Assembly: GCF_000331105.1 (NCBI RefSeq)
Contig: NC_020054.1
Span: forward strand, 3,470,478 to 3,534,477
DNA from: Fibrella aestuarina BUZ 2
GTDB lineage: Bacteria; Bacteroidota; Bacteroidia; Cytophagales; Spirosomataceae
Direction of reading: 5' to 3'
DNA length: 64,000 nucleotides
Of this stretch, positions 28,601-36,482 are shown one piece after another. The translations under genes and the position numbers were made by a program. Under the pieces are notes generated by a model. It had not been told where the DNA came from and ran no database searches. It was given only the letters and a program-made list of their open reading frames with translations. The number at the start of each line of letters is the position of its first letter. Position 1 is the first letter of the stretch.

Positions 28601-29061
28601 GCTGGGCCAAACGCGGAACCGACTATGTGCTTTCGTACCGCCCCGCTGTGCCCTTCGCCGATGGCGTCTACACGCTGGAAGCCTACGGCAGCGATCTGAG
28701 TGGCAACCGCGCCCAACCCTACGCCATCCGGTTCAGGGTGCGTACCGCGCCGGTCGTCACCGAGGTGGCCGCAGCCCCCAACCCGTTCGTCGCCCAGACG
28801 GTGGTACGCTACACGTTGGCTGGCGCGCAAACCCCGGCTCCGGCTACGCTCCGAATCTATGATTTAGCCGGGCGCGAGGTCCGCGCCGTTCGGCTGGCGG
28901 CCCATATCGGTATCAACGAGTTTGTCTGGGACGGTACGACCGATAGCGGAGCCCCGGCAGCATCGGGAACGTACCTGTACCGCCTCGACCTGCCCGGTTA
29001 CACCGCTTTCGAAAACGACGCAAACCGCAAGCTGGCGGGTAAGCTGGTGTTGTTGCGATGA
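25678..29061 (+). CDS. C25 cysteine peptidase, PorU2-like type IX secretion sortase candidate
   Basis: A 1127-residue exported protein (signal peptide MNRLYCLTVSLLLPSCAYAQ). The N-terminal domain (YYKIPIAQQGVYRLSSSDLQ; FDATDYVEFIGRGNDGLPDS) and the gingipain-type C25 domain match PorU-family proteins. Candidate catalytic residues are the His in MFGHSSLDIADI near 646 and the Cys in IIANGCASGNFYFYI near 681. The C-terminus (PNPFVAQTVVRYTL; YDLAGREVRAVRL; GIYLYRL-like end GTYLYRLDLPG) is a FlgD-like Ig fold of the kind found in type IX cargo and PorU2. PorU cleaves the sorting tail of type IX cargo at the cell surface and attaches the cargo to lipopolysaccharide. Whether this paralogue does the same is unproven. 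Overlaps the next gene by four bases. Confidence 0.85.
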   Translation: MNRLYCLTVSLLLPSCAYAQSPVYGNEWINYQQTYYKIPIAQQGVYRLSSSDLQKAGVPIAALDPRTLQLFHRGVEQAIWVDGETDGTFDATDYVEFIGRGNDGLPDSALYRPASAQPHPYYSLYSDTTAYFLTARLDAKPGKRMTRYTDLDLGSGATALVPEPYVWVEERRVFTEQYPAGTIYPIGAGYGNGAILSSYDVGEGWMGNSIKPQSTYSQTIPISRLYTGSPTATPRLDLIVIGRTPTNHLVQVRVGPNGQQRTVAPLELMNYDTKRLTVPLSATEAQGDLVCSLSPQNANDEVSLAVLQATYPQQPDMAGYTYREFRLNPVAGGRALLRLTNVGTNARLYDVTSPEQASILSGTLVNGAFTSVVRGAGVARNLLLVSEVKAVPAIRAVVFRNINPAKVNFAIIAHPQTRQAVAETPGTLARDPVATYAAYRASKAGGSYDTLTVSIHQVYNQFNYGERSPLAIRRFADYLVRAGGSTADDPTKYLLLIGRSYDPQRFRKEPQIDTLDMIPNGGWPGSDLSMVTGIAGRPAYVPGVAIGRLNVTRPQQVLDYLNKLKEHEAAPATAPWRKQMLHLSGGKSAYELALFRAFVDDFGQRITGQYASATVETVSKQTDNPTEAISVVAQINRGVGILSMFGHSSLDIADIDIGYVSDDRLGYRNKGRYPLIIANGCASGNFYFYINGFRPFVTDWVLTPNRGAILAIAHTHNGFASALKNYADQLYAVLADSAWIGHTFGAIQVETIRRYLAQNRSVYDLANAEQITLQGDPAVRPFPFTKPDLSFSEGGIMVKTTGSAVTLRVVALNLGRATTKPAEVRLRAYDAGGRILFTTNTRLDATRFADTLTVAFTLPTAATTPYYELYADADGLLDEERRDNNSLRFDATGKLADLPFTIDNTPPVVEVAFDGRRLRTDELVAPQPTIEVLVADENTRLSATAPPTVELYLQRPCAQAPCPFERLPVRPPAASWAKRGTDYVLSYRPAVPFADGVYTLEAYGSDLSGNRAQPYAIRFRVRTAPVVTEVAAAPNPFVAQTVVRYTLAGAQTPAPATLRIYDLAGREVRAVRLAAHIGINEFVWDGTTDSGAPAASGTYLYRLDLPGYTAFENDANRKLAGKLVLLR

Positions 29062-30251
29062 GGGTTGCGGCGCTATGGCTCCTGCTGACAGGCCTGATTG
29101 CCGGGCTGACGTTCCTCAACCCCAACCATTACCTCAGCGTCGATTCGCAGTATTATCTCTCTATGGCGGGTTGGCTCGTTGGGCTGGATGGTGATCAGTA
29201 CGGCCATGTCAGCACCGGCTGGGAGAGTACCTTCCCGATTGGCTATCCGCTGCTGATTGGTGCGCTGGCCCGGCTCACGGGTACGTCGTTGCTGGTTGCG
29301 TCCAAACTCTGGCAAAGCCTGCTGCTGGGTGGGTTTCTACTGAACTGGCAGCGGCGGCTGGGCAGCACCACGACGCGCTGGATGGGGTCGGTGCTGCTGC
29401 TGGGTGGGTTTGTGCGTCTCCTAACCTATACCTGGTCGGAGTGGGCGTTTGTGGTGGTGTTGCTAGAATGTTACTGGCTCACCAGCCAACGTACCCAGCC
29501 GCCCGAGTATGCCTACAGCCTACGCCTGTGGCTGCTGACGATGGGCCTGTTTCTGCTCCGGTACGTCGGTGGGTTTGTGGTTGTGGCGTATGGACTGCAA
29601 GCCATCGTGACCTATTGGCGCGGGGAGCGCCCCGGCATCCGGCATCGCATTGGCCCCGATTTGTTGTACGTGGGGCTGTCGGTAGGGGGGATGCTGGCCT
29701 ACTTCGGCCTCAATCAGTACCTGACGGGCTCCCCCTACGGCGGCGAACGCTTCCTGGGAACGACCGAACCGTTGTGGACTACCCTGTCGCTGACTGTACT
29801 GTCGCTAGCGAACGAACTGCTTTTGCTCCGCGACTACGTACCCGGCGAATCGGCCACGCTTGTCTGGTTGGGGGTGGCGGTTCAACTCGGGTTGCTGGTT
29901 TGGCTCTGGCGGATCGTCCGGCCTCGGCGCGAGACCTTTTTACCACCCGACGACCGACTTCGTCGGCTGTGGCGTGTCTGGGGTTTGGCCTCGGCAACGT
30001 ACCTGGCGATCCTGTTCACATTGCGCCTGCTGAGTCCGTTCAGCGGCCCCAACGCCCGGATGCTAGCCGTTGTTTCGCTACCCTTGCTGCTGGGCGTCGC
30101 GGCCTGGGTAAGCCGTTTCCCCAACCTGACCCTCCGCCGTCAGCTCGCCCGTTGGTGGGCCGTGCTACTGCTGGCCAGCTGGCTCCAACTGCTGCCCCAA
30201 GTTAACGTAGAAAGAAAATTGAATCGGTTTTTTTGGAACGCGACACCTTAG
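29058..30251 (+). CDS. Polytopic inner-membrane protein, glycosyltransferase-39-like
   Basis: A 397-residue protein with about nine to ten membrane helices. The first periplasmic loop contains NPNHYLSVDSQYYLSMAGWL, an Asp-containing loop after TM1, followed by TFPIGYPLLIGALARLTG. This layout resembles lipid-linked-sugar glycosyltransferases of the PMT/GT39-like group, in which an Asp of the first loop is catalytic. The ATG overlaps the stop of the C25 peptidase gene (ATGA), so translation is coupled. If the family guess is right, it could glycosylate surface or secreted proteins handled by the type IX system. That link is an inference. Confidence 0.7.
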   Translation: MRVAALWLLLTGLIAGLTFLNPNHYLSVDSQYYLSMAGWLVGLDGDQYGHVSTGWESTFPIGYPLLIGALARLTGTSLLVASKLWQSLLLGGFLLNWQRRLGSTTTRWMGSVLLLGGFVRLLTYTWSEWAFVVVLLECYWLTSQRTQPPEYAYSLRLWLLTMGLFLLRYVGGFVVVAYGLQAIVTYWRGERPGIRHRIGPDLLYVGLSVGGMLAYFGLNQYLTGSPYGGERFLGTTEPLWTTLSLTVLSLANELLLLRDYVPGESATLVWLGVAVQLGLLVWLWRIVRPRRETFLPPDDRLRRLWRVWGLASATYLAILFTLRLLSPFSGPNARMLAVVSLPLLLGVAAWVSRFPNLTLRRQLARWWAVLLLASWLQLLPQVNVERKLNRFFWNATP

Positions 30252-30270
30252 CGCCTTCGCGTTCCAAAAC

Positions 30271-31793
30271 CTACCCGAAGAACTCCGGGTTGAAGTTCAT
30301 TAGGAAGGCCTCATCGGTGGAGCGGGTGAGGGCCGTGTAGAGCCAGCGCACGAACTCCTGGTTTGACTGGCCTTCGGGCAGGTAACCCTGATCGATGAAC
30401 ACGGCGCTCCACTGCCCACCCTGCGCCTTGTGGGTGGTAAGGGCGTAGGCAAATTTCACTTGCAACGCACTCAGATACGGGTCGCGGCGAATGGCTTCGG
30501 ACCGTTCTTTCTTGTTGGTGATGTATAGGTAATCCTGCGCCACGCTTTCATACAGCGCTTTGTTCTGCTCCTGCGTGAGCGAGGGGGCTGCCGAGTGCAG
30601 CGTATCCAGGATGATCTTCGCCTCGAAATCGGGCTGATCGTCGTAGTCGACCATGTGCAGCGTGACGGTCGCAAACCGGAACCCATGCATCTCTTCCTGC
30701 CGCCGCACCTTCTGCACCTCCACAAACTCCCCGTTGGCCAGGAACCCCGCCGGCGAGTCGTCGCCCAGAATGGTGTAGTTGTTTCGGGCAATCATGAGCA
30801 TATCGCCCGCGTCGAGTTCGTCTTCGCACTGATCGATCACCCGCCGGATAAACTGATTATACTGCACCGCCATCTTGTTGGAGCGGCACAGAATCGCCGT
30901 GTTTTCGCGGCCGTATTTGTTGTAGGCGTACCGAATGCCGTCTTCCAGCTTATTCAGCGGCATTTTGAACAGGTCCTGAAACGGATTCGTCACGATGCGA
31001 ATCGACGTGGCGGGGAGGGGGGCTTCGGAACGTCGTCGCTCAATAGGTGTTCAAACGAGACGGCCTTCGGTTCCCCGCCGCCGGGGTTCAGAATCTCGTC
31101 GGAAAGCAGCTTACGCAGTTCGGTGGCGTTGTGCAGAATGCCCGACTCAATATCCTGACGCATCACCTCGGTCAGTTCCTGTTCGTAGACGGTCATGTCG
31201 AAGGCGCGGGCCAGAAACCCCCGGTCGAGAGCGGGGCTGTAGTCGCGGCCGACGGGTGGCAGCTGAGCCGTGTCACCCACCAGCATGAGCTTATTGCCTT
31301 TGTTCTCGAAGACAAATGAGATCAGGTCGCTCAGCAGGCCTTTGCCGCCGAACTCGGCTTCGTCGGAGATCATCGAGGCCTCATCGACGATGAAGAGCGT
31401 GTCTTCGTGGTAATTTTTCTGCCGCTGAAACGCCAGCGTACCGGAACCCTGCTCGGCGACCTGCCGGTAAATTTTCCGGTGAATCGTTTGCGCCTGCTTC
31501 TTGGAGTAATTGCCCATCACCTTAGCCGCCCGGCCCGTGGGAGCCAGCAGCACCGACTTCATGCCGAAGCGGGGCAGCACTTTGATGAGCGTACTGATGA
31601 GGGTGGTTTTACCCGTACCAGCGTAGCCCCGCAGCAGAAAGCAGTCGCGGTAATGCTCAAATTCCTGCGGGGTGATGAACTGACCAATTTTGTCGAAGAA
31701 GGAAAGCTGCCCCGGTGTGGGTGCAAACGGAAAGCGTTTTGCCAGCAGTTGCGCCGCTGTTTGCGTCTCATTCATATCCTCTAATTTACGCAT
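30271..31793 (-). pseudogene. RecD-like AAA helicase split by a single-base frameshift
   Basis: Two abutting frames on the minus strand read as one superfamily 1 helicase. The N-terminal part (stop at 30990; start at the ATG at 31793 or 31775, MNETQTAAQLLAKRF) has Walker A GYAGTGKTTLIS, LLAPTGRAAKV, Walker B FIVDEASM and LVGDTAQLPPVGRD. The C-terminal part (30271-30993, opening only with GTG) has FAYALTTHKAQGGQW and WLYTALTRSTDEAFL, the UvrD_C_2 motifs. The frame is lost in a C6-T-C4 run at about 31011-31021. One extra C would restore ...KPPLPATSIRIVTNPF in one 507-codon protein. It may be a real mutation, a phase-variable tract or a sequencing error. The intact family unwinds DNA in repair or recombination. 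Confidence 0.85.
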
Positions 31794-32025
31794 TTTCGAG
31801 GAGAAAGTAATGGCTCGCCGATGAGGCAGATTCAACAGATTGGCACGGAGTTTTAGGTACGTGTCTACGCAGATGGAGAGGGTGTGGCAATCAGACCCGT
31901 TGACACACAGCGCTAAAAAATCCGCGCTAATCCCTTACATCCGCCCCATCTGCGGGCCATTCATATTTGCGATTGCGTTGAAATTCACTTACTTTTTCCA
32001 CTCCTTACATAACTGCTCCCTTACC

Positions 32026-32463
32026 ATGAACATCCGGCAAATCCTTCAGCGTAAATCCATTAACACCATTTATTCGGTCGCGCCCGGCGAAACCGTCTAT
32101 GAAGCTCTGCAACTCATGGCCGCCAAAAACATTGGTGCCGTTCTGGTGCTGGACGGCGGCGATTTGGTGGGTATTTTCTCGGAGCGCGACTACGCCCGGA
32201 AAGGTATTCTACAGGGGCGGGCCTCGAAAGACACGCTCATCCGCGACGTGATGACAAGCAGCCTCATCACCATTGCCCCCGAACAGCTACTGGAGTCGGC
32301 CATGCTGACGATGTCGGAAAAGCACATCCGCCACCTGCCGGTGCTGGAAGGGGAACGACTGATCGGCATTATCTCGATCAACGACGTGGTGAACGCCATC
32401 ATCCACGATCAGAAAGCCCGCATCAGCTCGCTCGAAAGCTATATTTCAGGCAGTTCGTATTAG
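32026..32463 (+). CDS. CBS-domain protein
   Basis: A 145-residue protein made almost entirely of two CBS motifs (residues about 12-65, YSVAPGETVYEALQLMAAKN...LVGIFSERDYARK; and 75-130, SSLITIAPEQLLESAMLTMS...LIGIISINDVVNA). Such stand-alone pairs form a Bateman module that binds AMP, ATP or SAM and regulates a partner. The ATG at 32026 is chosen because the family starts there (MNIRQILQRKSINTIYSV). The open frame runs 62 codons further upstream through a low-complexity intergenic stretch. Followed at once by an inverted repeat. Confidence 0.88.
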   Translation: MNIRQILQRKSINTIYSVAPGETVYEALQLMAAKNIGAVLVLDGGDLVGIFSERDYARKGILQGRASKDTLIRDVMTSSLITIAPEQLLESAMLTMSEKHIRHLPVLEGERLIGIISINDVVNAIIHDQKARISSLESYISGSSY

Positions 32464-32540
32464 TGGTAAGCGGTGAGTGATAACGAGTGGGTGACCAACA
32501 ACTTAGGCTCTCACCGTTTACCACTCACCACTTACCACTA
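32461..32540. repeat. Intergenic inverted repeat LIP-8
   Basis: Begins at the CBS stop codon. TAGTGGTAAGCGGTGAGTGA on the left pairs with TCACCGTTTACCACTCACCA and CTTACCACTA on the right with a few mismatches and gaps. The right arm overlaps the TATCTTTG promoter element of the NUDIX gene, so hairpin and promoter are physically coupled. Confidence 0.7.
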
Positions 32541-32546
32541 TCTTTG
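32539..32546 (+). promoter_or_regulatory. Promoter -7 element TATCTTTG for the NUDIX gene
   Basis: An exact match to the Bacteroidota TAnnTTTG -7 consensus. A start site a few bases downstream would leave a leader of roughly 25-30 bases before the GTG at 32578, which supports that start codon. No clear TTG element is seen at -33. Confidence 0.65.
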
Positions 32547-32577
32547 CCCCTCTTTTTAATCAAACACTACCGTAATT

Positions 32578-33075
32578 GTGACAAACGTTCTGGACGTGCC
32601 TCGTCAGCAAGTAGTCAAATTATATGGCAACCGGCTGCGTGCCCGCGTGTGTGGCCTGTACCGGGAGGGTGACCGGCTGCTCATGGTGCGTCACCGGGGC
32701 ATTGGCCCAACAGATACCTTTTGGTGCCCACCGGGTGGCGGGGCGCAGTTTGGCGAAACCGCTACCGACGCCCTCAAGCGGGAGTTTATCGAAGAAACCG
32801 GCCTGCACGTGTCGGTGGGTAGCCTGTTGTTTGTGAATGAATTTTTGGCACCACCCTTGCACGCACTCGAATTGTTCTTCGAAGTAGAAGCCATTGGAGG
32901 CAGCCTGAGTATGGGTATGGACCCCGAAATGGACGCCGATGGGCAGATTATCTCCGAAGTGCGCCTGATGACGTTCGACGAGATTAAAGCCTATCCCGCC
33001 AGCGAAGTACATACCCTGTTTGCCCGTTGCCAGTCGCTCGACGATGTGTTTCGGCTTCGGGGCTACCTCAATTAG
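32578..33075 (+). CDS. NUDIX hydrolase
   Basis: A 165-residue protein with a complete NUDIX box starting GGGAQFGE and ending REFIEETG at about residues 53-75; the REFIEE segment supplies the metal-binding glutamates. It hydrolyses a nucleoside diphosphate linked to another moiety; the substrate cannot be told from the box. The GTG start at 32578 gives MTNVLDVPRQQVVKLYGNRL and fits the promoter immediately upstream. Followed 36 bp later by a DUF3822 gene on the same strand, probably the same transcript. Confidence 0.88.
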   Translation: MTNVLDVPRQQVVKLYGNRLRARVCGLYREGDRLLMVRHRGIGPTDTFWCPPGGGAQFGETATDALKREFIEETGLHVSVGSLLFVNEFLAPPLHALELFFEVEAIGGSLSMGMDPEMDADGQIISEVRLMTFDEIKAYPASEVHTLFARCQSLDDVFRLRGYLN

Positions 33076-33111
33076 CCAGCAGCGCGACGCCCGCGCCCTG
33101 CCCACTACGTT

Positions 33112-33996
33112 ATGATCGTTATGCCCACTTTATCACCAACGGTTTCGGTTCGCCCAGATGCACTCACAGCCGGGCAGGCCGAAAAGTCGATTCTATGCCT
33201 CGACCTGGCCCCTCAACGGCTCCGGCTGACGCTACTCGACCCCCAGCGGCGGATGGTGTGGCTCGATGAATACGCACAACCCACCCTGCTGACCGAAGAG
33301 TCGTTGCTGACCCAATTGCCGACCCTGTTTGGCGACCACCCGCTGTTGCACTACGATCAGTTTCAGCAGATCCGGGTGGCGGTCAACGCCTCGGCGTTTA
33401 CGCTCATTCCGAACGAGTTATACCGGAAAGAATACGCCAGCAACTACCTGACGCTCATGCGCGGGCATCAGCCGCCGCCCAACGAAATCGCGTCGGCCTA
33501 CGAGCATAACGAGGGGTTCACGGTGGTGTTCGGTCTCGACCGCGCCATTACGGAGTTTGTGGGCGGGCAATACCCGTTGCAGCCCATCACCTACGTGCAT
33601 CAGGCCAGTACGCTCATCCGGGCTACGCAGCCCATCGACAAACAGGAGCCCGAGACGCAGAACCTGTTTCTGCATTTTGAGGAAGAATTTGCGTTTGTGC
33701 TTTTCCGCGAGGAGCGCAAACTGCGCTACTGCAATCGGTTTGGCTACAAAAACGTGCAGGACCTGGTCTACTACGTGCTCTATGTAGCCGACGAACTGGG
33801 TGTCGACCCCGATACGCTCAATGTGCTGGCCTACGGCGAGATCACCCCCTTTGCCGAAGCCTACATTGCGCTGTCGCGTTTCCTGCCTAACCTGCACATT
33901 GGCTCGCCGCCCAGCGGCCTTAACCCCGCCCCCGACCTCGCCGACCTGCCCGAACATCGCTACCTCGACTTGCAGGGCCTGTGCTTGCTAAGCTAG
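33112..33996 (+). CDS. DUF3822 family protein
   Basis: A 294-residue protein of a Bacteroidota-specific family. Recognisable stretches are KSILCLDLAPQRLRLTLLDP near the start, VNASAFTLIPNELYRKEYAS, and NLFLHFEEEFAFVLFREERK. The layout suggests an actin-like ATPase (ASKHA) fold similar to type IV pilus PilM proteins, but phosphate-binding motifs are not evident. In many Bacteroidota DUF3822 precedes rsmD and coaD. Here coaD follows after 95 bp with no rsmD between. Function unknown. Confidence 0.82.
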   Translation: MIVMPTLSPTVSVRPDALTAGQAEKSILCLDLAPQRLRLTLLDPQRRMVWLDEYAQPTLLTEESLLTQLPTLFGDHPLLHYDQFQQIRVAVNASAFTLIPNELYRKEYASNYLTLMRGHQPPPNEIASAYEHNEGFTVVFGLDRAITEFVGGQYPLQPITYVHQASTLIRATQPIDKQEPETQNLFLHFEEEFAFVLFREERKLRYCNRFGYKNVQDLVYYVLYVADELGVDPDTLNVLAYGEITPFAEAYIALSRFLPNLHIGSPPSGLNPAPDLADLPEHRYLDLQGLCLLS

Positions 33997-34085
33997 TTTA
34001 CCGCTTGTTGTTTGAGAGTTGACGTTTCCTCGTCGTGCAACGTGAACTGAAACAACGTCAACCCTTAACCAATAACCGCCAAACC
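33995..34085. repeat. Degenerate intergenic inverted repeat LIP-9
   Basis: TTTACCGCTTGTTGTTTGAG AGTTGACGTTT on the left and AACGTCAACCCTTAACCAAT AACCGCCAAA on the right are partly complementary. The arms are again short AAC/GTT words. It fills the gap between DUF3822 and coaD; pairing is weaker than in the other copies. Confidence 0.5.
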
Positions 34086-34091
34086 GTTTCA

Positions 34092-34550
34092 ATGTCCCGT
34101 ATTGCACTTTTCCCCGGCTCGTTCGATCCCTTTACTAAAGGGCACGAAGATATCGTTCGCCGGGGGTTGCATCTCTTCGATGAAATTATTGTCGGTATTG
34201 GCCGGAACGCCAGCAAACAACGCTACTTCCCGCTTGAACAAATGATCGGCTGGATCGAGCAGACGTTTCAGGATGCCCCTCAGGTACGTGTCGTGGCCTA
34301 CGATGACCTGACGGCCAACGTCGCCCGCCAGTTGGGAGCTCGTTTTCTGCTGCGGGGCTTGCGCAACACCACCGATTTTGAGTACGAAAACGGGATTTCG
34401 CAGGTAAACCGCTTCGTGTATGAAGAAGTCGAAACGGTATTCCTGATCACCTCGCCGCATCTGGCGCCCATCAGTAGCAGCATCATCCGCGACCTGCACC
34501 GCTACGGCCAACCCGTCGATTCGTTTTTACCCTACAAGCTTAAAGAGTGA
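34092..34550 (+). CDS. coaD: Phosphopantetheine adenylyltransferase
   Basis: A 152-residue enzyme of coenzyme A synthesis that makes dephospho-CoA from 4'-phosphopantetheine and ATP. It has the nucleotidyltransferase N-terminus IALFPGSFDPFTKGHEDIVR (T/HxGH motif TKGH), the NVARQLGARFLLRGLRNTTD FEYE substrate-binding region and the C-terminal ISSSIIRDL motif. Length is normal. The start is the ATG at 34092 (MSRIALFP); an upstream in-frame start at 34035 lies in an inverted repeat and is not convincing. The terminator stem downstream overlaps its last codons. Confidence 0.95.
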   Translation: MSRIALFPGSFDPFTKGHEDIVRRGLHLFDEIIVGIGRNASKQRYFPLEQMIGWIEQTFQDAPQVRVVAYDDLTANVARQLGARFLLRGLRNTTDFEYENGISQVNRFVYEEVETVFLITSPHLAPISSSIIRDLHRYGQPVDSFLPYKLKE

Positions 34551-34594
34551 AAGACTGGCGCAAGCCATATGGGTGCGCCAGTCTTTCACTCTTT
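34542..34594. terminator. Bidirectional terminator overlapping the coaD stop
   Basis: A perfect 21-bp stem: AAAGAGTGAAAGACTGGCGC A at 34542-34562 and its complement at 34574-34594, with an 11-base loop. The stem starts inside the last two codons and the stop codon of coaD and lies between convergent genes. Confidence 0.85.
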
Positions 34595-34601
34595 ATCGCT
34601 T

Positions 34602-35657
34602 TCACTCGTTGAAAAAGCTCCCGTTGCGGGTTTCGAGGAAGGCCTTGAAGGGGATCATTTCCTGTTTCAGAAAACCTTGCTGCGGTAATTGTTCATCGGC
34701 GACCAGCTCAACTACCGCCGCTACGGAACCGGCGGTGGTCCAGGAAATGGCCCGCCAGGCTTGCCCATCGATCAGGCGGGGGTGATAGGCCCGGTAAAAC
34801 TCTTCGCGGGCCAGTTGGCCATTGCGCCAGCCTTCCACCACGGCGTAGACATACACCACGTCGGCCTGTACGGGTGGTTTGGCTTCGGTCAGAATCTGCT
34901 CGGTGAGTTCACGCTGGTTTTTCAGGATCAGCTCATAGAGCAGAAAGCGCATCAACTTGCAGTGGCCGGGGTAGCGGATCGTCTTGTAGTTGAGCGTATC
35001 GACCTTGCCTTCGTAGGTCTCGCACAACGTACCCAGCCCGCCCGACGTACTGAAGGCCTCAAATTCCTGCCCTTCGATGTTGATCAACTCGATACCATCG
35101 AGCGCCGGCACCATCTTGCGCTGCCCGTTGGCGATCACTTCGCAATCGTTGAGGTACTCGTTGATGACCCCCGCCGGCGACCAGGTAAATGAATAGCCCA
35201 ACAGCCCGTTGGGGTAACGAGGTAGCGCCCCTACACGCAGTTCAATGTCGCGCAGCCGGTCGAATCGCTGCGCCAGATCGGACCCCACGATCCCGATAAG
35301 ACCCGGCGCCAATCCGCATTGCGGTGCCATCACGCCCTTAGCCGTTTTAGCCATCTCCCGAATGGCATCGGTGGTGGGTACATCCTCGGTCAGGTCGAAA
35401 TAGTGAATGCCCAGTTGGTGGGCGACGCGGGCAATGGGCAAATTCAGGTTGTAGGGGAGGCACGACACCACGCCATCGGCAGCCTGGAGTGCGTCCTGTA
35501 ACGCATCGGTATCCGTCACGTCGCCCTGCCGAACGGGAAAGGGTAATTCGTAGGCAGGCGCCTGCCGGTCGAACCCGCTCACGCTGAAACGCTTACTCAA
35601 TAACAGGCCTACCAGCGAGCCTACTTTACCTAAACCAACAACGACGATTGTCTTCAT
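34602..35657 (-). CDS. Saccharopine dehydrogenase-like oxidoreductase
   Basis: A 351-residue protein with an N-terminal Rossmann motif MKTIVVVGLGKVGSLVGLLL (GxGxxG), the DVTDTDALQDALQAADGVVS CLPY segment and the catalytic-domain region GVMAPQCGLAPGLIGIVGSD. This matches the saccharopine dehydrogenase/carboxynorspermidine synthase group, which couples an amino acid to an oxo acid by reductive amination or performs the reverse. It is shorter than classical lysine-pathway enzymes. The true substrates cannot be assigned. Convergent with coaD across a strong terminator. Confidence 0.85.
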   Translation of the reverse strand: MKTIVVVGLGKVGSLVGLLLSKRFSVSGFDRQAPAYELPFPVRQGDVTDTDALQDALQAADGVVSCLPYNLNLPIARVAHQLGIHYFDLTEDVPTTDAIREMAKTAKGVMAPQCGLAPGLIGIVGSDLAQRFDRLRDIELRVGALPRYPNGLLGYSFTWSPAGVINEYLNDCEVIANGQRKMVPALDGIELINIEGQEFEAFSTSGGLGTLCETYEGKVDTLNYKTIRYPGHCKLMRFLLYELILKNQRELTEQILTEAKPPVQADVVYVYAVVEGWRNGQLAREEFYRAYHPRLIDGQAWRAISWTTAGSVAAVVELVADEQLPQQGFLKQEMIPFKAFLETRNGSFFNE

Positions 35658-35696
35658 GAAAGGCAGGAAAAAGGTTGATGAATAGAGGCAAGATAC

Positions 35697-35740
35697 ACAA
35701 AAAGCCGCCCCAGACGGGACGGCTTTTTGTGTATCTATTA
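35697..35740. terminator. Intrinsic terminator
   Basis: ACAAAAAGCCGCCC and GGGACGGCTTTTTGT pair around a short loop with A and T tracts on the two sides, so it can act in both directions. It lies downstream of the minus-strand rplY gene, next to the start of the saccharopine dehydrogenase-like gene. Confidence 0.8.
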
Positions 35741-35848
35741 GCTCGAAAGGTCGTTTGATGCGCAGACGTCAGGGGTTGACGATAGGCAGCGAACCGACTA
35801 ACCGTAAACTTGAAACCGCGGCGGACCGCCCAAACAGCAAACTTACGT

Positions 35849-36412
35849 TTACTTGGACACCTGGCCACGCAGTGCGCGCGGGATCTCGATGCTGGCTACG
35901 GGGTTCGACGCCTGCTCCAGCATTTCGATGCCGTCGACGGGAATCTGACCCACCCGAACAGACTTACCCAGGTCGAGGGTTGATACGTCTACGTCGATGT
36001 ACTCGGGGATGCTGTCAACCGGTCCACGTACGCGCAGTTTGCGGATACGGGTTACCAGTTTACCCCCTTTCTGTACACCGGGTGCATTACCCACCAACCG
36101 AACCGGAACGGCTACTTTCACGGCTTTGTCTGACACTTGCAGAAAGTCGGCGTGAATCAGCGCGTCGCTAACGGGGTGGAACTGTGTTTCTTGCAAAATG
36201 GCGCGGTACTCAGCGCCTTCGATGTTCAGCGTAACGTCATAGACGTCGGGCGTGAACAACAACGGACGGAACAAAATAGCGGGGGCATAGAAATGCACCT
36301 GCTGACCATTTCCATACAACACACAGGGTACATTACCCTCGGCGCGAATGGCTTGTGATTCCGTCCGGCCGAGATTCGCTCGTTGATACCCTACAATCTC
36401 GATTTTTTTCAT
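35849..36412 (-). CDS. rplY: 50S ribosomal protein L25 / general stress protein Ctc
   Basis: A 187-residue long-form L25 (CTC type), which binds 5S rRNA in the large subunit. The N-terminal L25 domain (EIVGYQRANLGRTESQAIRA EGNVPCVLYG) is followed by the TL5-type beta domain (VKVAVPVRLVGNAPGVQKGG KLVTRIRKLRVRGPVDSIPE YIDVDVS). It lies downstream of prs on the same strand, a common order in bacteria, with a palindrome in the gap. Length and motifs are normal. Confidence 0.95.
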   Translation of the reverse strand: MKKIEIVGYQRANLGRTESQAIRAEGNVPCVLYGNGQQVHFYAPAILFRPLLFTPDVYDVTLNIEGAEYRAILQETQFHPVSDALIHADFLQVSDKAVKVAVPVRLVGNAPGVQKGGKLVTRIRKLRVRGPVDSIPEYIDVDVSTLDLGKSVRVGQIPVDGIEMLEQASNPVASIEIPRALRGQVSK

Positions 36413-36417
36413 AATTC

Positions 36418-36482
36418 GTAGTGCCGAACGTCCACGTTCAGCTTAAGAGATGATACTGCCGGACGTGGACGTCCGGTGCTAC
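36418..36482. repeat. Inverted repeat between prs and rplY
   Basis: GTAGTGCCGAACGTCCACGT at the left end pairs with ACGTGGACGTCCGGTGCTAC at the right end at 17 of 20 positions. The right arm contains the perfect palindrome CCGGACGTGGACGTCCGG-like core (one central asymmetry). It begins with GTAG and resembles REP-type palindromes more than the AAC/GTT-word repeats elsewhere in the window. Confidence 0.75.

Noticed and set aside
30271..30993. Independent gene for the C-terminal helicase half
   Set aside because: Opens only with a GTG inside the frameshift junction and lacks the ATPase motifs, which are in the preceding frame.
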